Origin: Coptis chinensis
Taxonomy: Eukaryota; Streptophyta; Magnoliopsida; Ranunculales; Ranunculaceae
Reading direction: 5' to 3'
Assembly (NCBI GenBank): GCA_015680905.1
Contig: CM027381.1
Coordinates: 87,259,501 to 87,323,500 of the forward strand
DNA: 64,000 nucleotides
Shown: positions 35,201-46,490 of the stretch, one piece after another
Numbering within the stretch: position 1 is the first letter of the stretch
Layout: each line of letters begins with the position of its first letter
Notes under the pieces: generated by a model
Told to the model about the DNA's origin: nothing
Databases searched by the model: none
Seen by the model: only the letters and a program-made list of their open reading frames with translations
Made by a program: the position numbers and the translations under genes

Positions 35201-38200
35201 GAATTTTCACAAAAAGTCGTGTCATGATATGTACTCCTTGGAGTGGAAAGCTGTCAAATTGAATGTAAACTTAGTTGGTAGCTGCAAGAAAATGAAATTT
35301 GGTTGTAATAATGATTGAAGGTTGGCATTCTTCTGATTCCCCCCTAGTTGGTAGTTAACCTTCTTTCCCACCAGCTTATTCTGGGTTTCTTTATTTATTT
35401 TAAAGAAAGGAAAACTTTTGGTTTTTGTTTGTCAGTTTGTTGAAAAACAAAAAATATGCTCTTTACAGTGGTTTTGGGTAATGATAATTCCACGTTTATG
35501 TTTGCAGCTGAATGAAAGACATTGTAACTAATCATGAGTTTCTTTGAATATCTGAAATTCAGGATTTTTCTTTTAATTAATCTTTTGAAATGACTCCTTG
35601 GGATAAGATCTACAATAATACCATTTCAAAGTCAAAGTAGCACTAAGAAATGTTTCTCACCATGGTTTAGAACCTACTGTATGTTACAAGGACAAGCCAT
35701 ATTTTTATAGTACCATGTCGGATACTTGTCAAGATGTTGCTGTCGGACACGACACATGGACATATTGTATGTGATATATCTAATTTTTTGTAATTTGTTG
35801 TGTCGAATGTGGACACATGTATCTGTGTCAATGTAACTTAGTTTAGAACCTTAGTTTTGAGGCATGTTCTTAGTAAATTGAGTAATCAAGTTGCCTTGGC
35901 GGAGAAAGGCATCACCTGACAGTACTGATAGCAAACAATGCATTGAGAATGATATATATATTTTTTTCTTAATTTTGTTTTCAATTTTAACATATTAAGA
36001 ATGCTAAGAGGAACCCCTGCATAGAGTTTCATGCAACTGCCAATTATAGTGTCGTCTGGCGTTTTTTTTATGGGTTGGGTTGTATAGATATTTGTAGCCA
36101 TCTTTCCATAGGTCTACAAACAACAGCATTCTGTTAAATGATAGCTGGCTGATTATAGCTTTTCCCAAGGGTTTTCATCTGAAGAACAATTTCTGACAAC
36201 AGTTTTTTAAAACAATGATCAGAATGCATCCATCTGTCTTCTCTAGAGCTTTGATTGTGTTCCTGACCAATTACGTACACATACTTTGTATTCAAGTTCG
36301 TATACAATGCTGATTATATATATTACATATCTTTCTATTAAGTTCTCATTCTAAACATAGGTAGATCTGCTTTACTTTCCGTCCGTATACAATGCTGGTT
36401 ATAAATATTCCATATCTTCCTATTAAGTTCTCATTCTAAACATAAACTTGCAGATGTATAGAAGTCACAGGAGCATACAGTGCACAGAAAACGGAGTTGA
36501 ATATAAGCTTGACAGCTATAAGCCTTCTCTGGACTACTACTGATTTTATTGCCAAGGGGCTCGTTCAAGGACATGTTGACGAAAATGAAACAGGTTGCCT
36601 GTATGAATATTTTTTTGACTGATTTCTTGACTATTTCTTGAGGGTTAGGTGGTTAAGACATTCTATATTATCTACTTCTACAGAAATTAAAAATGTCCAA
36701 TGTACTCCACCGCTAAAAGGAGAAAAAATAGAAGGGATTCATCATGCTGACGAAAACGTTCATGGTAAAGTTCCATTTGTGGATACAGTTGATCGTGATA
36801 AGTTGCTATTTTCTGTTTTCTCGTTGCTTCAAGAGCTTGGATCTGATGTCAGACCAGAGGTATGGACCTCTTTTTTTTTTGTAATAGCTGACTGTTTCTC
36901 TAGTTTTCTATGGTTCACACTTAAAACTATTGCTGTGCAACTCAGATTATTCGAGCACCTATATCCTTTTCCAAAATTAACTTTTTCTGTGGCCTGCCAT
37001 GAGGAATGCTAGCGTCCTGCCCTTTTAGGGGGTAGGACCATCCTATCTCTGTAGAGACAAAAGAAAATTACTAGTTACTTGCAAACTTCAAACACCATCC
37101 TACGAACTGTTCAACTTAAAATGACTCACCATTCACCCCCATCTTCCATCCTCTCCATCATCATCTGTCACTGTCAACACCGTCCCCACCTGTCACTGTT
37201 AAACAATGACGTCGCCACTCCCATTTCTCTCTTTATTCCTCTTTTCTTTTTCTTTCTTTTACTTTTTTTCACTCAATTTTTTCTTCTTCTCCACACCACA
37301 ACCACCACCACTCACTAGTCACATGGATGATTTCAAAATTTAAAAAAATGTGGACTGTTGGAGTCTCTCTTTGTTAGTAACTAATTATTTGTGAACTTAC
37401 CATGTTTTGTTTTTGGGATAATGGAATTGGAAACTCTCATAAAAATACCCATATTAGTGATTTTGCAGAGAGATTCAACTCTTTCATCTTATTTGAAGGG
37501 TCAAATGGCGTGCTTGATTTACATTTATGTATGATTTCAAATGGTTAGAGCATCTAATTTTTTGATGCTATGTTGTAATAAACTCAAATTTGTTAGTTGT
37601 ATGGTGGAATGGTAATGAAAATTCTTGTGTTTGAGTTGGATCAGACAAAAAAGTAAATAAATGAGATGATCAGATTCCGTCGGACGGTGGCGCACTGGTG
37701 TAGTGGATAGCTGATTTGGAGGAGAATGACACCTTTGTTCAGAGCCCAGAAGGAGATGATGAGTTGACTCATTGAGTTTACTTCTCTAGTCTTGTTAGTA
37801 GTTACTAATGAATTGGAAGATTTGGAACCGTTAGAATAGGTGAAATGGTCACTTTTTTTTGTCTCTATAGAGCTACGATGGTCCTATCCCCATAAAGGGT
37901 CAGGATGCTAGCATTCCTCCCTGCCATATGGGGAAGAGTAATCTTCACAAATTAATTACAAAACATAACGTGCGGTCGTGTGCTGACAAATCATGTACTA
38001 TCTTTGTTGGGGGCATTCCTGAAATTCTTAATAGCTGGCCATGTACTATGTTCAGGTCAAGATTTTGAGTATGTATTGGGAAGAAAATATCTTCCCTTGT
38101 TTCATGAGACTATGTCTTAGACAAAATCTCAAAGGACAGTTAGCCTTGCCAGACTTATATCGACTCTCGAGTGATTTAGCCTTGACCAAACAAAAAAAGG

Positions 38201-41200
38201 AGAACAATACTACCTCACTATGGACGTGATACAAATAGAAACCTATTTAATAACACTATTTTTATAATAAAATAATGTAGGGCAGTTAGTCGTACTACAC
38301 TAATATTGGCTATGGGGTGAATATAACTGTGACCAAGCAAAAAAGAGAATGATACTACCTCACTGTGGACGTGATACACATATATGCATGTGTTGTTTGT
38401 AGAGCTCTATACCTTGCTTAGGGCTATCTCACAATGATAAATATCTATGATATAAGAATATTATAAGTTACCTTTTCTGGTTCTTAAGTCATAACATAAA
38501 GGTCAAAGACAGAGAGTTCGGTCATTCTTGTGATTTGCTTAATTAGAATCTACATCTTCATACTTTCCGTATGATAAATTGATGGTATTATTTATGTGCT
38601 CGAGCAGAAAACTTGAGAAGCTATTAATCAATACTGTTGAGAGTTTTGTTAACAATGTATTGAGGTGAAAGGTTCATTCTTCTATAAACCTCTATCTAGT
38701 AAATGGAGAGTAATAATAATCTCTTACAAAAATAAAAGTCTATCTTCTTAATTTAGTAATGCAGTTCTAATAGTTGGTGCCATATTCAGGTAAGGAATTC
38801 AGCAATTCGGACACTTTTTCAAACTCTAGGAAGCAATGGACATAAACTTTCAAAGAGCATGTGGGAGGACTGCCTTTGGAATTACGTTTTTCCTACACTA
38901 GATCGTGTTTCTCTCATGGTAACTTGAAAACCATATAAAACACAAGTTACAAGATTTTTTTATGGCTTTCTTGATAAGTTAATTTTCTTGATAGGCTTCC
39001 ACCTCATCCAAAGATGAATGGCAAGGTAAAGAACTTGGAATGCGAGGTGGGAAAGCGGTTCACATGCTTATACATCATAGGTGAATTGATCATAAATTGT
39101 TTCATTAGTATTACTGATTTATTTCTTAGTAATTATTGGTTTGTGTAGTTATAGTTGTGATGGAGATTGAATTTTTTCGACAGTCGTAACACAGCTCAAA
39201 AACAATGGGATGAGACACTTGTGCTTGTCTTAGGTGGAATAACCCGCGTTCTACGTTCATTTTTCCCTTTCCTGCAGAGTTTAAGCAATTTCTGGACAGG
39301 TGGAACTAGTTCTGAAGTCATTGAATGGTTATATTTGTTCTATTTGCTTTACCTCTAAAATTTACATATCTACAGGGTGGGAATCTTTGCTTCTTTTTGT
39401 CAGAAAAAGCATTTTAAATGGTAGTAAAGAGGTTGCTCTTGCAGCAATAAATTGTTTACAGACAACTGCTCTTTCTCATTCTCTGAAGGTAACCTCAATA
39501 TCATATCAGCTAGCCATTGATACTTTTGTAAACTACCAAATTCTTTCAACTAAAAGGATCGCATGGATCAGGGAAACTTGCCAATGCCTTATTTCAAATC
39601 AGTACTCGATGCATATGAGTTTGTTCTTCAGCAGTCAGTCGATGCTAGTGGAAGTACGGCCATCAAGGTGAAGCAGGAGATTGTACATGGGATTGGTAAT
39701 GCACTAGTGATGCTAACTAATTTAATTTAGGATTTCATCTGTTATTTGAGTAGGTAACTCTGAATAAGGGGTCCTTTCATCTTCCCACATAGACGTAAAA
39801 GATATTCTTACGATTTACAAGATGAAGTTTTTTTTTGGTTGATCATTATTGTAATCCAGATCAGGGCTTCAGATCTAGATTGTACTGTGAGTCTCAGTCA
39901 GGTGAAACGTTGAGCAAGACCTTGAGATTAAACACATATCACAAGGTGTTTTACGAACATTGATGTCACAAAGGGAACATTGTGACTAAAACACATAACC
40001 ATTGGATTTGATGTATAATGAACTGACACATATCATGCATAAATAAGCCACAGTATGCTTAGACTCAGAATTTTCCGGATATCTTGTAATTCCATTACTT
40101 CTTACCAAGTGGTGTACATACTATACACAGCTGATACTGGTATATTTCGAATGGAAGAGAGGTAAAGGCTGAAACGATGCATCCAATATGCAGACCCATG
40201 CTCACTTAATAAAAGCCAGAATTTAGTGATTACTATGAAAGTATCATTTGTTTGTTGCTACTACCTTTTCCAAGGAAATATATGACAGATAAAGTTGACT
40301 GGTGGTTAAACTTCTTCAGTTAACCTTTTTACCCATAATCCTCTCATGAAGCCGATGGACACGATGCAACTTCAACATGGTATCGTTAATCATCCATCTG
40401 GCTGAGCTGTCGTGTGTTGATATTTTAATCTCTATGTGAAATTGAAGATGTTAAGCACTTACATGTTATGGTATGGTAATTTCATTCATATTAGATTAGA
40501 AACCCATCACCACAAAAAGAAAAAAAAAGGTAAAAGTAAAGCGTAGAGATAGAAAGGATGGGGGTTCAGGAAGGTTGCGATAACCTTCATATCCTCCATG
40601 GTTGTATTAGTTGCATGAACATTTAGATAGCAAGATGTCTCAGTTGAAACATCATCAAACATGTTTCATTATCTAGATTGCCAACTTTGCTGTTATACAT
40701 GGTGTACTAGTTATCGTGGTTCAACTCAACATGGATAAATGCATATGTAACTGATGAAAATTTTGGCAGGTGAACTGTATGTTCAGGCACAAACGATGTT
40801 TGACAGTGGCATGTACATGCAGTTGCTAGAGATCTTACACTTAGCAGTCAAACAATCCAGGAGTGCTGGCGATAGTTCAGAAGTTGATATAGTACGTCAT
40901 TCCTGCAACCAGCATATCATGTCTTTGTTTTAATTGTCATCTTCATATCCTAGAATTTGGTAGTCTTCACCTATGGTCTACTAGAACAGCAGTGCAAATT
41001 TGTTTAGGATATAGTTTCTGTTTGGTTGAAGTAGTTTTACGGAAAATTTCCCTTCTAATGTTCTTCAGGTGATATTCTTCAGGAACTTCTTCCACCTGTG
41101 CAGCGAACTATGCTGGAGGTTCTACCACAATTGTGCCCGGCGGAGCACCTATCTTCACTGTGGTCCAATTTTCTGCGGAAGCTTTTGCATTTTCTTCCTA

Positions 41201-44200
41201 GACCTGAACTTCCTTTGCAAGACAAAGAAGTTGAAACAGACCAACTCTCTGGTAAGGACTGCAAACCAGAAAATGTTAAACGTTTCTCTATTCTGTTGAA
41301 ATTTCCTATCTTTCTCCCCTGTCCCACAGAAACCAAGAAGCTGAAGTCCAATTCCCCTAATGGTGTTGCTCTCAAATCCAAAAACAAAAGTGAAGAGCCT
41401 GGATCAAACTTTGACGTAGCAACAGCTGAGCATACAGAGTCTTGGCTATCAAGTCATTTGTTAGGGGAAAAGGTTGTCCCCATGCTGGTAGATCTTTTTC
41501 AGTCAGCTCCTGCAGTTGAAAAATACAATATATTTCCTGAAGTTATTCAAGGTCTTGGAAGGTACAAGGAGTGGAGGATCTCTGGTTTTATTAGTTGATT
41601 TTGTTACTTTTTTGTGTGATTGGCAAACTATATATATATATATATACATAGCTTTCGACATTATTGTTCTCATCTCAAGTCCTTTTTTTTGTTCTATGTA
41701 ATCATCAATCCATGACACCTATGTAATCCGACGGCCACGACTCAAAGTTTGTGGGATACATTTAAGCCATGTAAGTTGTAAAAGGGTAAATAGCAAGGAG
41801 AGCTTCCAGTTGTGTTCCCTTTTCCACTATTTAGAACCAGAGAACCAAGCATCTACCATATAGGGAAACACAGCTGATGTCAAACCTGTTGCTACTGGTA
41901 CTTTTTATCAAATTCATTTGGAACTCAATCAAACGAAATTTAGCAGTCAAAGGCGTAACCCACTAGTTCTGACACAGAATTGTTTTTTGATGTATAGGTC
42001 ACAATACATATCCATTTGTGTCATGATGTATAGGCTATTGATGGAACTAGGTGTCTTCTTGGCTATATGGATTAGGGTTTGTCTTTATAAACTTGTCTTC
42101 GTGCTCCCAAAGGAGATGCAGGTTAAGATCATGTTCACGGGTGCTTAAACACCCTAGTATACCAGGTTATGAAATATTATTTATCCATTTTGACATGTTT
42201 ACAGTCAAACCAAATATGGATATATCCTATTAAGTTTTTAATGCATCTCCCATCTTTTGCCCTTGATTTCTCACTGGTCAAAACTCATTTTGAATAATGC
42301 ATTTAGTTTGTGCGTGTTGTAATTGAAATATTGTATGGCTAATGAAATCGAAGTTTTTTTGTGAAGGTGTATGAGTACTAGAAGAGACAATCCAGATGGC
42401 GCGTTATGGAGATTAGCTGTTGAAGGCTTCAACAATATTCTTATTGACAATGTCACCAGGATAAATGCAGATTGTATTCCAGATCTAAATGTAGCTAGAC
42501 CAACCAGAACACGTTTCTGGAAAGAAGTTGCAGATGTTTATGAAGTATTCCTCATGGGTTCATGTGGCCGCCCAATTCCTTCCAAAGTTCTCTCTTCTGC
42601 AATGCTCAAGACTAATGAGTCTCTAGAGATGACTATTTTAGATGTTCTGGGTGACAAAATTCTGAAAACACAAAGCGATGCTCCTGATGATGTAATCCTC
42701 TTTCTGTCTAGAGTTAAACTTAACCTATTAACTAGGAATATCTTGAGACTCATGCATCCATTTCATTGGGGTCAGTTCCTATATTAGTTTATTTTGATTG
42801 GTCTCATAAGATAAATATATGATCACTTTCACAAGCCTCATTTTGTACAATTCTTTTAATTACCCTTATCAGACTGTTTTAGCCATTCATTGTGTCTGAA
42901 ACAGAGTATAAAACCCCATGTATGATGGCATATGCATGAGTGGAAGACCATGGTATTGCTAGTGTCTGGTGTATGGAATGGAAGTGCTAGTCTCCCGTGA
43001 TTCTTTTGCCGTAGAGACTTAAAATATAAATATTGTGTCATGCATTGGGACATTTCAATATATATCTAATTAGTTTTAAGCAAAGAAGAGAAAAAAAAAC
43101 ATTAAATTGCCATGTAATTTTACCCAGGTGGCTAGGTGTTTTCTGATCAAGAGACTTATGTAGTTATTTTGTTAAATATGTTGAAACCAGGTTAGGAGTT
43201 CCCGATCCTAGGTGATACATAAGCTGCATTTCATTTGATGAAGTTGGTTTAGAGTGTAAATAGATTATATTGCGTATGCTTTTCATTTCAACAAAGTTAC
43301 ATTGTTCTTTGATTAGGCTCATGAAAAACTATGTAAACTCTTGTGAATTGTTGTTTAATAATAATAAATGTTCTAACTTTTCCGTAGATTTTGCAAAGGC
43401 TTGTTTCCACCCTAGATCGATGTGCATCACGGACATGCTGTTTACCTGTTGAGACAGTGGGACTGCTGCCTTCACATTGTAGTAGATTCTCTTTGAGCTG
43501 CTTAGAGAAGCTATTTTCTTTATGCAGGTAACTACATTATCGCTTGGAATGATTTTTCTTGTTTTCAAAGTTTGTAATTTTGAAAATGATATCAGCTATT
43601 TCTCGAAATTGATTATAATTGTGAAGACATTGATTCTATACATCATTTCCGGTGAATATAATGGCAGTGATACACTTCCCAATGTTAGTCAGTAGAAGAC
43701 AGTTTTGTCATCCAAGTTGTCAACAACTTGCTTTCTTTCCTTGGGTTGTGTTACCACTACTCTTGATTTCAAACCCTCATCCGGCTTTTTATATATTGTG
43801 TTCAAGTTCCTGATCCCGGTAACCAGAACTATCATTCCATGTTCGTTATATCCATGTTTTTCCGGGTCCACTTGGTATAAGTGACCTCATATGTTGAATA
43901 CTGAAAAGAGATGTAGATTATTTTTCTAGCAGGTGATCTATCATCTATCTGGGTAAGTACTTCTGTACTATATTAGACCTGATTATGTTTTTGTTTTGCT
44001 CCCCCCAGTTACACATGTGAAACCAGTGATTGGAACTCGACAAGATCTAAGGTCAGCAAAATTTCGATCATGATACTCATGAGTCGATGCGAATACATAG
44101 TAAACAAATTCTTAGTTGATGAGAATGACTCAGGTACCTAGTTTCTATGAAGTTTCTAATGCTCCTTTCCCAACTACGAATTCACTCCTTCAAGTCTTGA

Positions 44201-44931
44201 ACCCTCCTAACATCTTGCAGGTCAACAGCTTTTGCCAATCGTCAGAATAGAAGAAATTATCTATGTTCTTCAAGAATTGGCTCGGCTGGTACTTCATTCT
44301 GAAACTGCATCTGTTCTACCTTTGCATCCGTACTTGAAGGAAGGGTTAGGAAAGAAAGAAGAACAGGACAAGCGGGCGCATCTTATCGTCCTATATCCTT
44401 CTTTCTGTGAACTGGTCGTTTCCAGGTTTGTCAACTAAAATGGTATATACGATTAGTCAAAAGGCAAATTGAGTAGACCCAATATCTTAAGATCAAATAT
44501 CCGTATTCTGAATTGTTATGGTGTTACCATTGAGTATAAATATGTTAGTACCATTGTCAATGATAGTACCCCAGAATCAGAAGTAGAAAGGAGAGGTATA
44601 GGAAAACGTTCAAATAAATAGGCGGCGGTATTGACACCCCATAAAATGGGACTAGCACTCCTTTTGGATGATATATGCCATATATCATCCCATATATAGA
44701 GAGAAAAATGGATGATATATGATCATCCAAAAGGGGTGCTAGTCCCATTTTATGGGGTGCCAATACCACGGCCCCAAATGAAAATGTCCTCGCATGTGAA
44801 AACTGGCTCCATGTTGTTTATAGTCTGGTCCTTTTATGGGCAGGGAAGCTAGAGTGAGGGAGCTGGTGCAAGTTCTGCTCAGACTAATTGGCACGGAACT
44901 GGGACTCCAAAAGTTCTCTGTTACCAGTTGA
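18207..44931 (+). CDS. MON2: MON2 homologue (ARM-repeat endosome-Golgi trafficking protein), 44 coding exons
   Basis: Joining exons by GT-AG sites and frame gives 1647 residues, near the length I recall for plant MON2 (Arabidopsis At5g27970). It starts MAFMTVLESDLRALSAEARR and ends GLQKFSVTS. Residues about 1-180 correspond to DCB. About 205-400 correspond to the HUS region, with LEVLRGFCVEVRTLRLLFQ and TFDMNPKNTNV. The rest is a HEAT/ARM-type helical region with a Mon2 C-terminal part. MON2 resembles BIG/GBF large Arf-GEFs but lacks a Sec7 domain, as here. It acts peripherally on Golgi and endosome membranes with Dopey-type partners. Exons: 18207-18311, 18430-18615, 19213-19302, 20710-20783, 20924-21079, 21564-21684, 21900-21955, 23018-23072, 23772-23828, 23952-24053, 26171-26251, 26667-26719, 27702-27771, 28381-28444, 29389-29537, 29627-29754, 29838-29895, 30174-30271, 31291-31378, 31560-31625, 31707-31766, 32150-32236, 32337-32523, 33422-33465, 33565-33690, 33787-33918, 34077-34129, 34222-34270, 34490-34548, 36454-36593, 36684-36859, 38790-38918, 38995-39080, 39184-39299, 39376-39488, 39572-39695, 40770-40891, 41083-41251, 41330-41561, 42367-42691, 43388-43527, 44009-44133, 44221-44425, 44844-44931. 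No internal stop was met. Introns are swollen by repeats. Confidence 0.93.
21139..21375 (+). mobile_element. TRIM-like LTR retroelement remnant in MON2 intron 5
   Basis: Starts TGTTGAGATGTTAG and runs to about 21262 as an LTR-like block containing AGTCCCACAAGG. It is followed by TGGTATCAGAGTAGGG, a tRNA-Met type primer binding site at 21264. A short non-coding internal part follows, with a purine-rich AAGGGGCG near 21370. The second LTR is not present, so the copy is broken. It is far too small to have coded for proteins, which fits a TRIM. Sense orientation matches MON2. Confidence 0.55.
23475..23647 (+). mobile_element. MITE family 'GTTACATTGACAC', copy 1 (MON2 intron 8)
   Basis: Begins GTTACATTGACACGGGTACA and ends AGTGTCCATGTAAC. 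The ends are inverted repeats differing by one base over 13. The body has several ACACATG/CATGTGT-type units and 'ttgaggtatttcacatacaa', shared with copies at 31897-32038 and 35683-35837. Non-coding, about 173 bp. Confidence 0.7.
27949..28073. mobile_element. Small MITE, 'GGGTTAAC' family, copy 2 (MON2 intron 13)
   Basis: Begins GGGTTAACTAGTATTACCCC and ends GGGTAACACTAACTAACCC. Almost the whole 125 bp can fold back: 'ctactagatgagccaattag' is mirrored by 'ctaattggctcatctagtgg'. It shares ends and core with the copy at 14871-14965. A run of 12 G sits in the right arm. Confidence 0.75.
31897..32038 (+). mobile_element. MITE family 'GTTACATTGACAC', copy 2 (MON2 intron 21)
   Basis: Begins GTTACATTGACACGG and ends GTGTCCATGTAAC. 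It shares 'aaaattgaggtatatcacat' and 'acaatatgtgtccgacacgg' with copy 1. An internal A-tract of about 16 bases lies near 32008-32021. Same orientation as copy 1. Confidence 0.7.
35683..35837 (-). mobile_element. MITE family 'GTTACATTGACAC', copy 3 (MON2 intron 29)
   Basis: Begins GTTACAAGGACAAGCC and ends GTGTCAATGTAAC. The internal 'catattgtatgtgatatatc' is the reverse complement of the core of copies 1 and 2, so this copy is inverted. It is more diverged at its left end. Confidence 0.65.
37001..37919. mobile_element. 919-bp non-autonomous DNA transposon with long TIRs (MON2 intron 31)
   Basis: The left end GAGGAATGCTAGCGTCCTG and following bases match the reverse complement of the right end, GAGGAATGCTAGCATCCTG and following, over about 70 bases with few mismatches. 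It is flanked by the perfect 8-bp direct repeat CCTGCCAT at 36993-37000 and 37920-37927. No transposase is encoded. Inside are a pyrimidine-rich, CA-rich stretch (37100-37320) and unrelated AT-rich sequence. An 8-bp duplication favours hAT, while the long TIRs favour a Mutator-like element. Confidence 0.8.
44621..44773. mobile_element. Foldback MITE in the last MON2 intron
   Basis: Two arms of about 65 bases are near-perfect inverted repeats. The left holds GGTATTGACACCCCATAAAA and TGGGACTAGCACTCC, the right holds GGGGTGCTAGTCCCATTTTA and GGGGTGCCAATACC. They are separated by about 25 bases. The element ends 70 bases before the acceptor of the terminal exon at 44844. No target duplication was identified. 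Confidence 0.75.
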
Positions 44932-44970
44932 TACATGGAGAACAGCTCAGGGTGTTGACACGTCGGGAGT

Positions 44971-45057
44971 AGACTGTTGGTGAGGGAGTCCACGGAAGTG
45001 ATACTCGGACTAATTGGCCCAGAACTGGAACTCACATTCTTCAGCTTACCCAGTTGA
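44971..45057 (+). pseudogene. Tandem copy of the MON2 terminal coding exon
   Basis: 44980-45057 aligns without gaps to 44854-44931, the end of MON2. Both run 25 codons from VRE to a TGA at the same position. The authentic copy reads LRLIGTELGLQKFSVTS, the second LGLIGPELELTFFSLPS. The offset is 126 bp. An AG at 44971-44972 would act as acceptor in the correct phase, joining as Arg-Leu-Leu-Val-Arg-Glu, but the pyrimidine tract before it is poor. It may be decaying sequence within the 3' UTR or an alternative last exon. Conservation of the frame is notable. Confidence 0.7.
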
Positions 45058-46490
45058 TGCATAGTGCGGTTAACAAATCAGGAGAATAGCATTCGGTGAT
45101 TCGCAATACATTGTTACATGTGCCACCATTGTCAGCCCAGTTAAGTTCTGTTAGGGATTTTAGTTCCAAAGGAATTTTGTTTAATGTTATTTTTTTATGT
45201 ACATTAAAAATAAATATTTATATAATTGTCTCATTTCCTTTGTGTAAATGTCTTTTCATTACAATGAAGAACCAAGTCTGATGCAAGACATGTTATAACA
45301 CATACACATTCTTTTTATGTTTGTGTACATTCGTGGTTTGTTGATTGTAACTGCTACCATAGCGTTCTGGCTTGTGTACGTCCTCCCGTTACCTGTATGT
45401 GTTGCAGTCTTGCAGAGTCATCTGCTTCCGTTTAGTCTATATGATATTATTACAACCTGATCATTTTGGAATCATCAATAAACCAATCTTTTAAAATTAA
45501 ATAAATAGTCAAATAATCCTTCATGGAATCTATGCATATCTAACTGCAGTATTGTACATTCTACATCTATAACTGTCAGAAATTTAAATGTGGCATTCTC
45601 TCATTTCTTTTTCTTTTTGGCTCTCTGAAGGAAAATGCATAAGAGTACAAGTACACTGGGAAAAAGAAAAGAAAACCTGCAACCAGCAGAAACTATGACA
45701 TGAGTTAGAGACATTACATGTTGCTGAACCTCAAGTAAGCGGTGGTCCTCCAATTTACACCGAGAAGAGCCCCACCATCAAATCTTCAGACCTGTATAGC
45801 GTCAATGTATGGGTATATGCCTGTATATCACGCCTTCATGCTTTATTTATCTCCACTTCTCGCCTGCTGCGTCAGCAATACAGAGACCATTTAGGACCAT
45901 CTAGACAGAGTGGTTACGAGGTCAGTTCTTTTATACTGATTCAGGAGAAAATGATTTTTAGGTTTCGCTCGCCGAGTTATTCGAAGTTAAGATTCGACCC
46001 TTTGTTTGTATTGAAGAATGGGTACTTTTAACTTTTAAGATTAAGATGTTGAAAGTTTGTTCTTGTATTGATTTGGAAGCTTGGAAAGTGGAATATCAGA
46101 CCTGTCGAATGTATCATTTAACAAACGAAGATAATTCTCGTCAATTCAAGGAACATCAAAATTTCGACGGGCAGAATATTTTTGCATTGTGTATTATCTG
46201 GGTGGACTGCCCTGCTGCTTATGATGATGTGCAGTCCTGCTTGTTGAAGCAAAACTATGGACGCCGTTTAGGGTGTCCTAGTCGTGATATTAGGTAATAG
46301 CTACTGCATCTATGAATTTAATTCAAAGCCAGAATGAAGCACAAAGGAGAGAAACTTGAAACTGATTATATATACCACTCCAGTACAAGCTTGTACTGTA
46401 TGCCCAAAACGCTGCAACTACATTACATAAACAAAAGATAGACGAATTGAACTAAACATCAAACTAAATGTCCTGAACTCAGCCCGTCAT
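45058..46490. other. MON2 3' UTR/flank and spacer
   Basis: An AATAAA at 45209-45214 could be the MON2 polyadenylation signal. The right end, about 46320-46490, is likely the 3' UTR of the minus-strand SMP gene. An open frame at 46046-46297 (+) has no recognisable domain and I do not call it a gene. Confidence 0.5.

Noticed and set aside
37685-37755. tRNA-like box A (TGGTGTAGTGGATA) suggesting a SINE head
   Set aside because: The box B candidate (GTTCAGAGCC) is poor, and the segment lies inside the 919-bp TIR element.
44739-45062. 107-codon minus-strand open frame over the MON2 3' end
   Set aside because: It lies antisense to the duplicated terminal exon and its openness follows from that coding sequence; no domain is present.
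46046-46297. 83-codon plus-strand open frame between MON2 and the SMP gene
   Set aside because: No recognisable family and no promoter or conservation evidence from sequence alone.
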